Position numbers and translations under genes: made by a program. A stretch of 64,000 bases of DNA from Oscillospiraceae bacterium (GTDB lineage: Bacteria > Bacillota > Clostridia > Oscillospirales > Oscillospiraceae). The DNA is taken from assembly GCA_017622995.1 (NCBI GenBank), contig JAGAQA010000045.1, positions 32,919 to 96,918 of the forward strand, in the 5' to 3' direction. Below the pieces are notes generated by a model. The model had not been told where the DNA came from. It did not search any database and saw nothing but the letters and a program-made list of their open reading frames with translations. Shown piece by piece: positions 9,001 to 20,186 of this stretch. Numbering within the stretch: the stretch's first letter is position 1; every line of letters starts with the position of its first letter.

Positions 9001-9200
9001 GCAAGTGCCTCGTCCACCGCAGTCTGAACCTCACCAGAAAGACCGTTTGCCACGCCAGCTTTCAATGCGGAAAGCTGGGCCTGATCAATTGCCTCCCCCA
9101 CCTCATCGGGGGTGACGGTTTCCTCGGCCAGCGCCGCCAGAGGCAGCATTGACATAACCAGCGCAATGGTCACGAGGAATGCGATGATTCTTTTACTCAT
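6012..9200 (-). CDS. Large secreted alanine-rich coiled-coil protein with a degenerate NlpC/P60-like C-terminal domain
   Basis: The 1062-residue protein starts with a signal peptide (MSKRIIAFLVTIALVMSMLP, cleavage near ALAEE). About 350 residues of Ala/Glu/Lys/Asp-rich heptads follow, forming long coiled coils. Next come a mixed, tyrosine-rich region (about 420-590) and a second coiled-coil tract (about 600-930). The last 120 residues resemble an NlpC/P60 fold: an AEFVRLVYARFGIKL helix, then KPGDLV and FGIYYG strands. The catalytic Cys of the usual DCSG motif is replaced (MTNAEF) and the histidine of HVGIY is Thr, so it should bind rather than cut. There is no LPXTG motif. It has its own promoter and terminator inside a direct-repeat-bounded segment. 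The fold call is from motif reading only. Confidence 0.8.
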   Translation of the reverse strand: MSKRIIAFLVTIALVMSMLPLAALAEETVTPDEVGEAIDQAQLSALKAGVANGLSGEVQTAVDEALAAANEQLAENKLNDAESIVEGTNADNAERAEKAEDAAEDAAAAADKAAEDAAAAADAEKAAEDALDAAKGTNSKDKAEHAAEKAEEASAAADQAAADAQVQSAVAAQKAQDAKDAYEAAKKAAEEADAEAKALLDLGVEDLEAAQAKAAEAAKRAQDKYDEMVAAEKAAEEAANSAKADADAAKEELDKAAADLEQAIKDNTVNVAEKTATTVVTGAALAASKVAVDAAGKVVDYYQGELDDLQAQVEELDAAIAGADAAIADAQAKLDALDKEDAEYPQAKKALEEAQAAKDKAQNIKNNAQTILDAKKEAEEEGKAQQMKDLQAAVADGTATAEQKQQLTEQVLGDKLSENELGKITWVEGKDDIFYVEEADGNKTYYEVKTDVKTELDEEGNVVKETNYLQYYKTELVTETEVDSIPGAEEEYNKNQGTTVYKAYDENQNAYAIKVVRTGFGSKWSPYEYTYVVDTGKVFGVLLKSDAEGFYITVPTTSYPFTKEIRLAVVDTTLSHFETEDTAIGTNSNTITDKWAEAEKAEENLAEKEQALKDATDKFNAAEKTYNETKDTLEGIKTENGEIKVAKQEEVNALNQQIGELDKKLNGDLADQLLRGVIQIAIGEDPDVTVTDVVTRRIQLEAKKALANLPFGGGEPLTEDEEKELEKLQSVNVDNITNSGKEMLNVIAGLQDGVDLEDVKNTINLLANSGVSAKTREAILKAVEKTLDAVHEKAVEDLNKAIEDAKKKLTEKGQAVDAAAKEYADKELIFLEAAAKEKLAEQAVNNAANLKDLAVKAQKDAEAALKAYEELAGSYETDKSLVEAAKKAYEDASKKADEALAAANAAIKNAIAAAQAALEARKIANTFPEEDEYIEPTYRNLGLTIARYAYSLVGPLMPGFSENNDAMTNAEFVRLVYARFGIKLDLSSTRPEDVAKNGVRIDNTMVKPGDLVCIHADNGMVGTFGIYYGQDIYVFFNETTREVELGDCAHISNSWFVVRVVQ

Positions 9201-9323
9201 AACAACATAACCTCCTTTGAATACACCCTGCGCAATACGCTTTTGTTTGCAGCATTATGTAGTTTGAAGCAATGCCGCATGGCGTCTTAGTCGCTTGGTA
9301 GAGTATTGAAACACTCCGTGTTT

Positions 9324-9352
9324 ATCGTATCACCCGGCTATGACTTTGTCAA
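9324..9352 (-). promoter_or_regulatory. Strong promoter of the secreted coiled-coil protein gene
   Basis: On the minus strand a perfect TTGACA (9347-9352), a 17-bp spacer and TACGAT (9324-9329) lead to a 5' leader of about 115 nt. A ribosome site AAAGGAGG (complement of 9211-9218) lies ahead of the ATG at 9200. Confidence 0.8.
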
Positions 9353-9356
9353 CCTC

Positions 9357-9406
9357 ATTTACGGATGATTTTTCCAACCGAATTTACGGATGATTCTTCC
9401 AACCGA
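9357..9406 (+). repeat. Two tandem 25-bp repeats next to the right 26-bp repeat
   Basis: Units 9357-9381 and 9382-9406 are identical except for one T/C difference. The following 26-bp repeat begins with a related pattern (ATTAACGCATCA against ATTTACGGATGA), like a decayed third unit. They lie just upstream of the promoter of the secreted protein gene, which is read on the other strand. Confidence 0.85.
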
Positions 9407-9431
9407 ATTAACGCATCAGGAGGCAATTATG
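9406..9431 (+). repeat. 26-bp direct repeat, right copy
   Basis: Exact second copy of 5729-5754. Here the AGGAGG and ATG serve as the translation start of a small basic protein (9429-9593), so this is more likely the original context. Confidence 0.9.
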
Positions 9432-9593
9432 GATAAATGGATTTCTTACGATAAGCTGTCAAAGAAAGATAAGCGAAAGTGCGATCAAGCCAAGCGGCAA
9501 ACATGGGGCGTGATTAGCCCTAATTGGAATTTGTGGAAAAAACATGCATTTTTTGTGCGTATATCTTGCGCAATAGGGGGAGAAATGATATGA
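9429..9593 (+). CDS. Small basic hypothetical protein, possibly truncated
   Basis: The 54-residue product begins MDKWISYDKLSKKDKRKCDQ behind an AGGAGG site. The first 30 residues are strongly basic and look like a conserved small-protein N-terminus of a kind I associate with clostridial mobile elements; that is memory, not a search. The C-terminal half (WKKHAFFVRISCAIGG) looks unrelated and may result from a frameshift or rearrangement. No function can be assigned. It lies between the right 26-bp repeat and the hybrid kinase gene. Confidence 0.45.
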   Translation: MDKWISYDKLSKKDKRKCDQAKRQTWGVISPNWNLWKKHAFFVRISCAIGGEMI

Positions 9594-9666
9594 TAAGTTC
9601 AGTTTCGGAAAGATACATTGCTTTTTCAGTCGATCAAAAAAACAGATCATATCTCAGAGGTGCCGT

Positions 9667-13062
<3,396 letters not shown>

Positions 13063-13116
13063 TGGGTGATAGAAAGCGGTTTCCCGGCAGACGGCAAAAG
13101 AAAACAGACATCAATA

Positions 13117-13147
13117 AGGCCCCTGACGATGCCGTCAGGGGCCTTTC
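13117..13147 (+). terminator. Terminator of the hybrid kinase gene
   Basis: A perfect 12-bp GC-rich stem (13117-13128 with 13133-13144) with an ATGC loop lies 55 bp after the stop codon. Confidence 0.8.
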
Positions 13148-13270
13148 TGTGTGCGCCCGGGGTACTGGGCAGTTGGTGGAAGCGGTATTCTCACCCACAT
13201 AATAACAAACAACAGACTCGCAGCAGCCGGATACCTTGGGAACCACTGCGAGTCTGCGCACGGATGCGAT

Positions 13271-13346
13271 TGAACCGCCGTGTACGGAACCGTACGCACG
13301 GTGGCGTGAGCGGTCAGGGCAATTTCGCCCCGACTACCCGATTTTA
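13271..13346 (+). mobile_element. 3' end of a group II intron (domains V and VI); rest deleted
   Basis: 13275-13304 folds exactly like domain V: an 8-bp lower stem, a two-base CG bulge on the 3' side (13295-13296), a 4-bp upper stem and a GAAC tetraloop. It is followed by a domain VI-like hairpin (13311-13338) with a bulged adenosine near 13336 and an end CCGATTTTAC, typical of bacterial introns. No reverse transcriptase frame is upstream. A separate 11-bp hairpin (13213-13223 with 13246-13256) may be a domain IV stub. The intron end touches the stop codon of the permease gene on the other strand. Confidence 0.62.
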
Positions 13347-14291
13347 CCGGCTTCCCTTGTCGTAAGGAACGCCTTCTGCCTTTGGTGCTCTGGACTTCTT
13401 GGATGTGAAGGCCAGCACCACCATGGATGCCAGGAAGGGCATCATGTTGTAGATTTCCTTAGGCCAGTTCAGGGCATTCAGGAAACCGATGGAGTCGAAG
13501 ATATTTGCCATTGCCCGGAACACGGCGAAGAACAGCGCTGCCGCCGCAATACCCGCAGGCTTCCACTGGCCGAAGATCATAACCGCCAGAGCAAGGAAGC
13601 CCATACCGGCCACACCGATTTCAAAGTTCCAGTCGCCCACGGCCGGGACAATGTATGCCATGCCGCCGATGCCGCCCAGCAATCCGGAAATCAGAACGCC
13701 GCACCAGCGCATTTTGTAGACGTTAATGCCCACGGAATCCGCCGCCTGCGGATGCTCACCACAGGCCATCAACCGCATACCAAACCGGGTGCGGTACAGG
13801 ATAAACCATGCGGCTACCAGCGCTGCCAGTGCGACCACAATGAACCAGTTGAGCGTCAGAGGTCCGATCTGGAAAGAGAAATTCAGATTGCTCAGCACCT
13901 TGTTGGTGGTGGAATTGTAGGAAATTTTGGGGGAATCCGAACCGTTGATTCGCTTGGCGATGACCACGGCCAGCGCCGTTGCCAGCAGGTTCAGCGCCGT
14001 GCCGCCGATGGTCTGATCGGCCTTCAGATTGACAGCGGAGAAGGCCAGCAGTGAGGAATACAGCATCCCCGCTGCTCCGGAAATCAGAATGGTCAGGATC
14101 ACACCCAGTACCACCGGGATCCCCGCAGCATTGAACAGATTGATGGCCACAACGCCCATCAGGCCGCCGATGACCATAATGCCCTCCAGCGCGATGTTAA
14201 TAATGCCGGAGCGCTCAGAGAACATACCGCCCAGCGCCACCAGCGCCAGAACACTGGCATACAGCAGTGTATATTTCAGCAGCAGCCACAT
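13344..14291 (-). CDS. Nucleoside ABC transporter, permease subunit 2
   Basis: The 315-residue integral membrane protein has about eight to ten hydrophobic helices and the SGIINIALEG segment near the N-terminus that marks the branched-chain/BMP-type permease family. The C-terminus ends in a charged tail, YDKGSR, usual for this family, so the group II intron fragment just beyond it has not truncated the protein. It pairs with the upstream permease, whose stop overlaps its start by one base (14291), to form the membrane channel for nucleosides delivered by the BMP lipoprotein. Confidence 0.88.
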   Translation of the reverse strand: MWLLLKYTLLYASVLALVALGGMFSERSGIINIALEGIMVIGGLMGVVAINLFNAAGIPVVLGVILTILISGAAGMLYSSLLAFSAVNLKADQTIGGTALNLLATALAVVIAKRINGSDSPKISYNSTTNKVLSNLNFSFQIGPLTLNWFIVVALAALVAAWFILYRTRFGMRLMACGEHPQAADSVGINVYKMRWCGVLISGLLGGIGGMAYIVPAVGDWNFEIGVAGMGFLALAVMIFGQWKPAGIAAAALFFAVFRAMANIFDSIGFLNALNWPKEIYNMMPFLASMVVLAFTSKKSRAPKAEGVPYDKGSR

Positions 14292-15511
14292 TATGCGTCA
14301 GCCTCCTTTCCCTTTCCCGCAGCCTTTTTCGGCTCCCGGGCAAAGAACTTCCGGATACCGGACCGAAACAGCAGGCTGAAGGCACACAGGTAAATCACCA
14401 CGCCGGAAATGATGCTGGAAACCTCGCTGGGGAAGATACCGGCGTCCATAAATCCGCCGCCTACGGTGATATGGGAAATGAAAATCGCGGAGAAAATACA
14501 TCCGATGGGATTGGAGGACGCCAGCAGGGCAACGGAGATGCCGTTGAAGCCCGTGGCAGGCAAAGACGTGGATACCAGCGGCTCCCACTCCTTGCTTCCG
14601 GACAGATAGAACAGTCCCGCGCCCAGACCCGCCAGAGCACCGGCAATGGTCATGGACAGAATGATATTTTTCCGATCGTTGATGCCGGCATATTTGGCGG
14701 CGTTCTTATTGAAGCCGCAGGCCTTCAGCTCGTAGCCGAACACGGTCTTGTTCAGCACCACCCAGATCAGCACCGCTACAGCAATGGCAATAAAAATGCC
14801 GATGGTGGGCAGAAACATTTTGCCGAAATAGCCCTTGTCCCCAATGGGAATGTTGAAGGTGGGCAGCAGGGAATCGGGGGATACCTGCTTGATGGTGTAG
14901 GTTTTGGTGGTATTGGTGTTGTACATGGGGCCGCTGCCGCCCTGATAGATCAGGGTATTCACACCGTACAGGCCAATCCAGTTGAACATAATGGCGGTAA
15001 TGACCTCGTTGACGTTCAAATACGCCTTAAAGAATCCGGGAATGGCGCCCCAGATGGCGCCGCCGATGGCAGATGCCAGCAGGCACGCCCACCAGGGCAG
15101 CTTCAGCACAATGGCGCCGAACAGGGCGAAATAGGCGCCCACCGTATACTGTCCCGCCGCGCCGATGTTAAACAGGCCGGTCTTGAAGGCAAACGCCACG
15201 CTTAAGCCCGTCATAATCAGAGGCGCCGCCTGCAAAATCTCGGTGCGCACGCCCATACCCATGGCGTTGGCGGTTTTGTAGAAGCCGCCGCTTAAAATTG
15301 CCTTGAAACCACTGTTCCAGGTCTTCCCCAGCATCTCGCCGAAGGAAACGGTGTTGCCGTCCTGCGCCAGGGTAATCCAGCCCAGAATCAGCAGCGCCAG
15401 GAAGCCGATCACCAGACCCATCAGGATGCAGGTCAGCGATGCCAGCAGGGAGCTGACGCCGTCAGCGCTGTTGCCCAGACGGGGAGCTCTGTTTTTTTCC
15501 GCCATAATCAT
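14291..15511 (-). CDS. Nucleoside ABC transporter, permease subunit 1
   Basis: The 406-residue membrane protein has a longer N-terminal region with two helices before the conserved core (TGLSVAFAFKTGLFNIGAAG, about residue 105) and a periplasm-facing loop at about 195-230. This is the larger partner in two-permease systems of the YufP/NupP type. It lies between the ATPase gene and the second permease gene with one-base junctions on both sides, so all three are translationally coupled. Confidence 0.88.
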   Translation of the reverse strand: MIMAEKNRAPRLGNSADGVSSLLASLTCILMGLVIGFLALLILGWITLAQDGNTVSFGEMLGKTWNSGFKAILSGGFYKTANAMGMGVRTEILQAAPLIMTGLSVAFAFKTGLFNIGAAGQYTVGAYFALFGAIVLKLPWWACLLASAIGGAIWGAIPGFFKAYLNVNEVITAIMFNWIGLYGVNTLIYQGGSGPMYNTNTTKTYTIKQVSPDSLLPTFNIPIGDKGYFGKMFLPTIGIFIAIAVAVLIWVVLNKTVFGYELKACGFNKNAAKYAGINDRKNIILSMTIAGALAGLGAGLFYLSGSKEWEPLVSTSLPATGFNGISVALLASSNPIGCIFSAIFISHITVGGGFMDAGIFPSEVSSIISGVVIYLCAFSLLFRSGIRKFFAREPKKAAGKGKEADA

Positions 15512-17043
15512 CAGCCCTCCTTATCCATTCGTTTCGCACCGGCCATGTACAGACCCAACGTCTGTACATCCGTGGTTTTGGGATCAAATTCGCCCACGAT
15601 CTCCCCTTCGTACATGACCAGAATCCGGTCGGACAGGTTCATGACCTCATCCAGTTCCAGAGAAACCAGCAGCACGGCTTTCTTCGCGTCCCGCTGAGCG
15701 ATGATCTGCTTGTGGATATACTCGATGGCGCCCACATCCAGACCCCGGGTGGGCTGCACGGCGATGAGCAGCTGGGGATCCTTGTCAATTTCCCGGGCAA
15801 CGATGGCCTTCTGCTGGTTGCCGCCGGACATACTCCGGGCGATGGTAGTGGAGCCCTGACCGGAACGCACGTCATACTGTTCAATCAGCCGGTCGGAATA
15901 CTCCCGGATCACCCGCTTTTTCAGGAAGCCGCCCTGCTGGAAGCCCTTCTCCCAGTAGCGCTGAAGCACCATATTGTATTCCAGCGGGTAGTCCAGCACC
16001 AGACCATGCTTGTGCCGGTCCTCCGGGATGTGGCTCATGCCCAGCTTGCTGCGCCGACGGATGGGTGCGTGGGTGATATCCCTGCCGCAGAGGGTGACCG
16101 TACCGGAAGAAGGCTTGTCCAGACCGGTGACGGCATGGATAAACTCCGTCTGTCCATTGCCCTCAATGCCCGCAAGGCACACAATTTCACCGGCACGAAC
16201 CTGCAGGGAGGCGTGCTTGACGGCGTCCTTTTTGGAGACCTTGGAAGGAACCGTCAGGTTGTCCACCTGCAAAACCACGTCTCCGGGATGGCTCTCGTCC
16301 TTGGTGGACACCAGCTGGACATCCCGACCAACCATCAGCCGGGACATTTCCTCCACGGAGGTGTTCGCTACATCCACGGTGCCCATATACTTGCCCTTAC
16401 GCAGAACGGAGCACCGGTCAGCCACGGCCTTGATCTCCGCCAGCTTGTGGGTAATAAACAGGATGGATTTTCCTTCCGCCTTGAAGCCCCGCATAATATC
16501 CATCAGCTCGTCGATTTCCTGAGGGGTCAGCACGGCGGTAGGCTCGTCAAAAATCAGGATGTCGTTGTCTCTGTACAGCATCTTCAGGATTTCCACCCGC
16601 TGCTGCATACCCACGCTGATGTCCTCCACCCGGGCATCCGGGTCAACCTTCAGGCCGTATCGCTGGGACAGCTCCATGACCTTTTTCCGGGCGGCGGCAC
16701 GATCCACGACCACGCCCTTCATCGGTTCCGCGCCCAAAATGATATTATCCAGCACCGTAAAGCATTCCACCAGCTTGAAATGCTGGTGCACCATGCCGAT
16801 GTGCAGAGCCGTGGCATCATTGGGGTTGCTGATTTTAACCTCCTGGCCGTCCTTTTTGATGATCCCCTGTTCCGGCTGATACAGGCCAAACAGGACGCTC
16901 ATCAGGGTGGACTTGCCCGCACTGTTCTCGCCCAGCAGAGCGTGGATCTCTCCGCGCTTCAGCTGGAGGGTCACATCATCGTTGGCCCTGATGCCAGGGA
17001 ATTCCTTGGTTATGTGCAGCATTTCGATGACATAATCTTCCAT
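15511..17043 (-). CDS. Nucleoside ABC transporter, duplicated ATP-binding subunit
   Basis: The 510-residue protein holds two fused ABC domains, as in sugar and nucleoside importers of the RbsA/NupO type. The first has Walker [10 protein letters not shown] near residue 39 (Ser replaces the usual Gly), an atypical signature [10 protein letters not shown] and [11 protein letters not shown]. The second has Walker [10 protein letters not shown], which is degenerate, and signature [13 protein letters not shown]. One active and one degenerate site is normal for this family. It energises uptake through the two downstream permeases. Confidence 0.92.
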   Translation of the reverse strand: MEDYVIEMLHITKEFPGIRANDDVTLQLKRGEIHALLGENSAGKSTLMSVLFGLYQPEQGIIKKDGQEVKISNPNDATALHIGMVHQHFKLVECFTVLDNIILGAEPMKGVVVDRAAARKKVMELSQRYGLKVDPDARVEDISVGMQQRVEILKMLYRDNDILIFDEPTAVLTPQEIDELMDIMRGFKAEGKSILFITHKLAEIKAVADRCSVLRKGKYMGTVDVANTSVEEMSRLMVGRDVQLVSTKDESHPGDVVLQVDNLTVPSKVSKKDAVKHASLQVRAGEIVCLAGIEGNGQTEFIHAVTGLDKPSSGTVTLCGRDITHAPIRRRSKLGMSHIPEDRHKHGLVLDYPLEYNMVLQRYWEKGFQQGGFLKKRVIREYSDRLIEQYDVRSGQGSTTIARSMSGGNQQKAIVAREIDKDPQLLIAVQPTRGLDVGAIEYIHKQIIAQRDAKKAVLLVSLELDEVMNLSDRILVMYEGEIVGEFDPKTTDVQTLGLYMAGAKRMDKEG

Positions 17044-17136
17044 GGACTCACTCCCTTACGTATTTCTTGGGAAACCCTGAATAGGGTTGACAGAATTGAC
17101 CGGCGGCATTTGGCGGCAACGCCGGACTGTGGTTCT

Positions 17137-17165
17137 ATTATAATGGAACTTCTCCAAAAATACAA
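17137..17165 (-). promoter_or_regulatory. Internal promoter for the ABC ATPase and permease genes
   Basis: On the minus strand TTGTAT (17160-17165), a 17-bp spacer and TATAAT (17137-17142) lie about 95 bp before the ATPase start. Together with the terminator at 17204 it lets the transporter genes be expressed separately from the binding protein. Confidence 0.65.
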
Positions 17166-17199
17166 CGGGAAAATTTACCGCTTTGGTGTTTTTGGACAG

Positions 17200-17227
17200 A
17201 AAAATCCCCCGGACGAATCCGGGGGAT
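17200..17227 (-). terminator. Terminator after the BMP lipoprotein gene
   Basis: A perfect 10-bp stem (17204-17213 with 17218-17227) with a CGAA loop lies right after the stop codon. On the minus strand it is followed by TTTTT. Partial read-through to the ATPase gene is possible. Confidence 0.85.
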
Positions 17228-17235
17228 GGGAAAAC

Positions 17236-18423
17236 TTATCCGATGTAATTGACGGTGGTCTTGTCGGACACGGTGGGCTTGACGTTGTCGTCGGAGTTGT
17301 TGTCCACGACCACGGAGCCGTCAGCCAGCTTGGCCTTCAGTGCCTCGTACTCGTCCACGGTGAAGGTGCTGAGTCTCCAGGAATCGGCATCGGTGGGCAG
17401 ACCAACGTATTCGCCCTCAGCCAGGGAGAAGTTGGAGACCTTGCCGCCGTAGGTAGCCCAGTCGCCGTTATTCAGAGCATCCAGAACGGTCTCGGTGACG
17501 TTCTGCAGCTGCTTCATAGCGGAAGTGACGATGCACTCGTCGATGTAGGACTGGTCAACGTCAACGCCGATGACCTTGCCGTTATGCAGCTTGGCTGCTT
17601 CCACAGCGGAGGTGTAGATGCCGCCGCCGCAGGCGAAGACGACTTCCGTACCGGCAGCGTACCAGCCTTCCATCTTGGCGGTGATGTTGGCATCGCCGAA
17701 GAACTGGCCACCGTAGGTGTAATTGATCTCAATGGGAGTGCCCAGCTCGGCAGCGGCAGCGTCAGCGCCCTGCACGAAGCCGAAGCCGTAACGGATAACG
17801 GCGGGAACGGCCATGCCGCCCAGGAAGCCCAGCTTGGTGTAGCCGTCCTTGACAGCGGCGTAACCGGCCAGATAACCGGCCTGCTCCTCGGAGAAGGTCA
17901 GGCAGGCAGTGTTGGCGGCGGGATCATAGTAGGTGCTGTAGTCCACGGTCAGGTCGCCGGAGGCAACGTCGACGGCGATGAAGTGCACGTCGGGGTACTC
18001 TTCCATAACCACGGTCAGGGTCGCACCGAACAGGTAGCCGGGCATAACGATGGTGTCAGCGCCTTCGGCAATGGCCTGGGCGACGGACTGCACACGGGCG
18101 TCGGTGGAGTCCTCAGTGGGCTGATAGTAGGTGTACTCCACATTGTTGCGCTTGCACCAGGCCTCAACACCCTGCCAGCAGGCCTGGTTGAAGGACTCGT
18201 CGTCGATGGTGCCCACGTCGGTCACCAGTGCAACCTTGGCAACACCGGCGGCGGGAGCTTCCGTCTCAGCAGGAGCAGCGGGCGCCTCGGTGGCTGCAGG
18301 TGCATCGGTGGCTGCAGGTGCCTCGGTGGCAGTGGTAGCAGCAGTCTCCGCGGGCTTGGAGCCGCAGGCGGCCAGAGACAGAGTCATGGCCAGAACCAGC
18401 AGCAGCGCCAGAATCTTTTTCAT
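17236..18423 (-). CDS. BMP-family nucleoside-binding lipoprotein
   Basis: The start is placed at the ATG at 18423 because GGAGGA lies 7 bp upstream; an in-frame ATG five codons earlier has no ribosome site. The 395-residue precursor has a lipoprotein signal (MKKILALLLVLAMTLSLAAC, lipid-modified Cys20) and a low-complexity Ala/Pro/Thr/Glu linker (about 21-60) that spaces the domain from the membrane. A Bmp-type periplasmic-binding fold follows (VALVTDVGTIDDESFNQACW). Such proteins capture nucleosides. Downstream genes encode the matching transporter and upstream genes the degradative enzymes. Confidence 0.92.
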   Translation of the reverse strand: MKKILALLLVLAMTLSLAACGSKPAETAATTATEAPAATDAPAATEAPAAPAETEAPAAGVAKVALVTDVGTIDDESFNQACWQGVEAWCKRNNVEYTYYQPTEDSTDARVQSVAQAIAEGADTIVMPGYLFGATLTVVMEEYPDVHFIAVDVASGDLTVDYSTYYDPAANTACLTFSEEQAGYLAGYAAVKDGYTKLGFLGGMAVPAVIRYGFGFVQGADAAAAELGTPIEINYTYGGQFFGDANITAKMEGWYAAGTEVVFACGGGIYTSAVEAAKLHNGKVIGVDVDQSYIDECIVTSAMKQLQNVTETVLDALNNGDWATYGGKVSNFSLAEGEYVGLPTDADSWRLSTFTVDEYEALKAKLADGSVVVDNNSDDNVKPTVSDKTTVNYIG

Positions 18424-18551
18424 AATGCATTCCTCCATAAGTAGTAGGTTTCAGTATGACTTCATACCGAGGTTATTCTCGCACATTCTGGGGAAAAAAT
18501 CAACACCCAATCGCACTTTTTACAGCATTTTCCCCCAGGTGAAAGCAAATG

Positions 18552-18968
18552 TTACTCACCTGCGGACATATACGCTCCGGCGGAAAAGCTATAGGGCAGA
18601 AGCTGCGCCAGTGTTGCGGTTTCATACCCCGTTTCATTGATCAGATAGATCTTAAAATCCTCCCCGCAGAACTCCCGCATCACCTGCCGGCAAACGCCAC
18701 AGGGTGGAAACGCACCGGTAATCACGCCGTCTTTTCCGCCGCAGACGGCGATTGCGGTAAAATCCCGGTGCCCGTCGTAAACCGCCTTGAAAAAGGCAGT
18801 GCGCTCGGCACAGTTCGTAGGGCTATAGGAAGCGTTTTCGATATTACAGCCCTGATAAACCGTGCCATCGGCGCACAGCAACGCCGCGCCTACCTTATAG
18901 CCGGAATAGGGCGCATAGGCCCTGCCCATGGCTTCCACCGCCTGGGCAATCAGTTCTTTGGGTTCCAT
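18552..18968 (-). CDS. cdd: Cytidine deaminase
   Basis: The 138-residue enzyme has the homotetrameric-type layout. The zinc and catalytic motif is NCAERTA near residue 52 (Cys ligand and catalytic Glu), and the second zinc pair is in PCGVCRQ near residue 88. The N-terminal YAPYSGYKVGAALL is the family hallmark. It converts cytidine and deoxycytidine to the uridine forms, feeding the phosphorylase and DeoB/DeoC steps encoded upstream. It follows deoB after a short gap filled by heptamer repeats. Confidence 0.95.
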   Translation of the reverse strand: MEPKELIAQAVEAMGRAYAPYSGYKVGAALLCADGTVYQGCNIENASYSPTNCAERTAFFKAVYDGHRDFTAIAVCGGKDGVITGAFPPCGVCRQVMREFCGEDFKIYLINETGYETATLAQLLPYSFSAGAYMSAGE

Positions 18969-18990
18969 GGAGTACCTCCAATTGCAGAAA

Positions 18991-19015
18991 AATTATCAAT
19001 TGACAATTGTCAATT
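18991..19015. repeat. TTGACAA-type heptamer repeat, short copy
   Basis: AATTATCAATTGACAATTGT and the next few bases make three overlapping copies of the same heptamer family found at 21661, 39939-40141 and 45560-45723. This copy provides the stop codon of deoB. Confidence 0.7.
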
Positions 19016-20185
19016 CTCCTCCACCAGTTCCTTGGCGAAGCTTCTGCCGGGGGTTTCAAAGGGAACGCCCAGCAGCTCGGTTACGGTGGCGGCGATGTCG
19101 GCGAAGCTCCCCCGGGTGCCCAGATTGCCGGGGCGTACCTTTGGCCCAAGGGCCAGGAAGGGCACATATTCCCGGGTGTGGTCCGTGGTGGCGGTGTAGG
19201 CAGGGTCGCAGCCGTGGTCGGCGGTGATCATCACCACATCCTCCGGCCCCAGCATTTTCACGAACCCACCCAGCCAGGTGTCGAATTCCGAGAGGGCCCT
19301 TGCGTAGCCGTCAATATCCCGGCGGTGGCCAAACTGCATATCAAAGTCCACCAGGTTTACAAAGCACAGGCCGTGAAAATCCCGGGCGGCGTAGTCCAGG
19401 GTGTGCTGCATACCGTCGGCGTTGCTCTTGTTGTAGACATGCTCGGTAGTTCCCCGGCAGGCGAAGATGTCATGAATCTTTCCCACGGCCAGACAGTCGA
19501 GACCGGCTTTTTGGATGGCGTCCAGCATGGTTTCCTTCGGAGGCTCCAGGGAAAAGTCATGCCGGTTGGCGGTTCTGCGGAAGGTTTCCGGGCTGCTGCC
19601 CACATAGGGCCGGGCGATGACCCGGCCCACGCCGTGTTCGCCCTGCAAAATGGCCCGGGCCTTCCGGCAGGCATCATACAGCTCTTCCAGAGGAATCCAT
19701 TCCTCGTTGGCGGCCACCTGAAAGACGGAGTCAGCGGAGGTGTAGACAATCCACTTGCCGGTTTCCTTCTGCTCCATGCCGTAGTCACGGATCACAGCCG
19801 TGCCGGAGTAGGGCTTGTTGCACAGAACGCCCCGGCCGGTTTCTTTTGTAAAGGCCTCCAGCACCTCCGGAGGGAAGCCCTGGGGATAGGTGGGCAGGGG
19901 TCTGGCAGATGGAACACCGGCGATCTCCCAGTGGCCGATGGTGGTGTCCTTGCCCATGGACACCTCTGCCAGCCTGCACAGGGCGCCGGTGGGATTGGGC
20001 TCCTTGGGCAGGTAATCCACCCCGTCCAGATTACCCAGGCCCGCCTTCAGCAGGTTGGGGACGGAGAACTCCGGGGAGGAGGCGCAGGAGCGCAGGGTGT
20101 TGACGCCCACGTCTCCAAAGGCCGGCCCGTCCGGCAGCTGGCCCACGCCGCAGGAATCCAGGACAATGAGAAAAACGCGCTTCAT
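19010..20185 (-). CDS. deoB: Phosphopentomutase
   Basis: The 391-residue alkaline-phosphatase-superfamily enzyme starts MKRVFLIVLDSCGVGQLPD, with metal-binding Asp in the first strand. Later it shows FVNLVDFDMQFGHRRD and MITADHGCDP, the other metal ligands. It interconverts ribose or deoxyribose 1- and 5-phosphates, linking nucleoside phosphorylase to DeoC. The ATG at 20185 is preferred because GGAG lies upstream and it fits the family N-terminus. It starts one base after the deoD stop. Confidence 0.96.
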   Translation of the reverse strand: MKRVFLIVLDSCGVGQLPDGPAFGDVGVNTLRSCASSPEFSVPNLLKAGLGNLDGVDYLPKEPNPTGALCRLAEVSMGKDTTIGHWEIAGVPSARPLPTYPQGFPPEVLEAFTKETGRGVLCNKPYSGTAVIRDYGMEQKETGKWIVYTSADSVFQVAANEEWIPLEELYDACRKARAILQGEHGVGRVIARPYVGSSPETFRRTANRHDFSLEPPKETMLDAIQKAGLDCLAVGKIHDIFACRGTTEHVYNKSNADGMQHTLDYAARDFHGLCFVNLVDFDMQFGHRRDIDGYARALSEFDTWLGGFVKMLGPEDVVMITADHGCDPAYTATTDHTREYVPFLALGPKVRPGNLGTRGSFADIAATVTELLGVPFETPGRSFAKELVEEN

Positions 20186-20186
20186 A

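Noticed and set aside
5646-9152. A 1168-codon plus-strand open frame opposite the secreted coiled-coil gene
   Set aside because: It is the antisense of a low-complexity, alanine-rich gene in GC-rich DNA, has no ribosome site, reads through the integrase remnant and the 26-bp repeat, and encodes no recognisable domain.
15712-18444. A 910-codon plus-strand frame opposite the ABC ATPase and BMP lipoprotein genes
   Set aside because: It crosses a terminator and promoter of the minus-strand genes and has no domain; antisense artefact.
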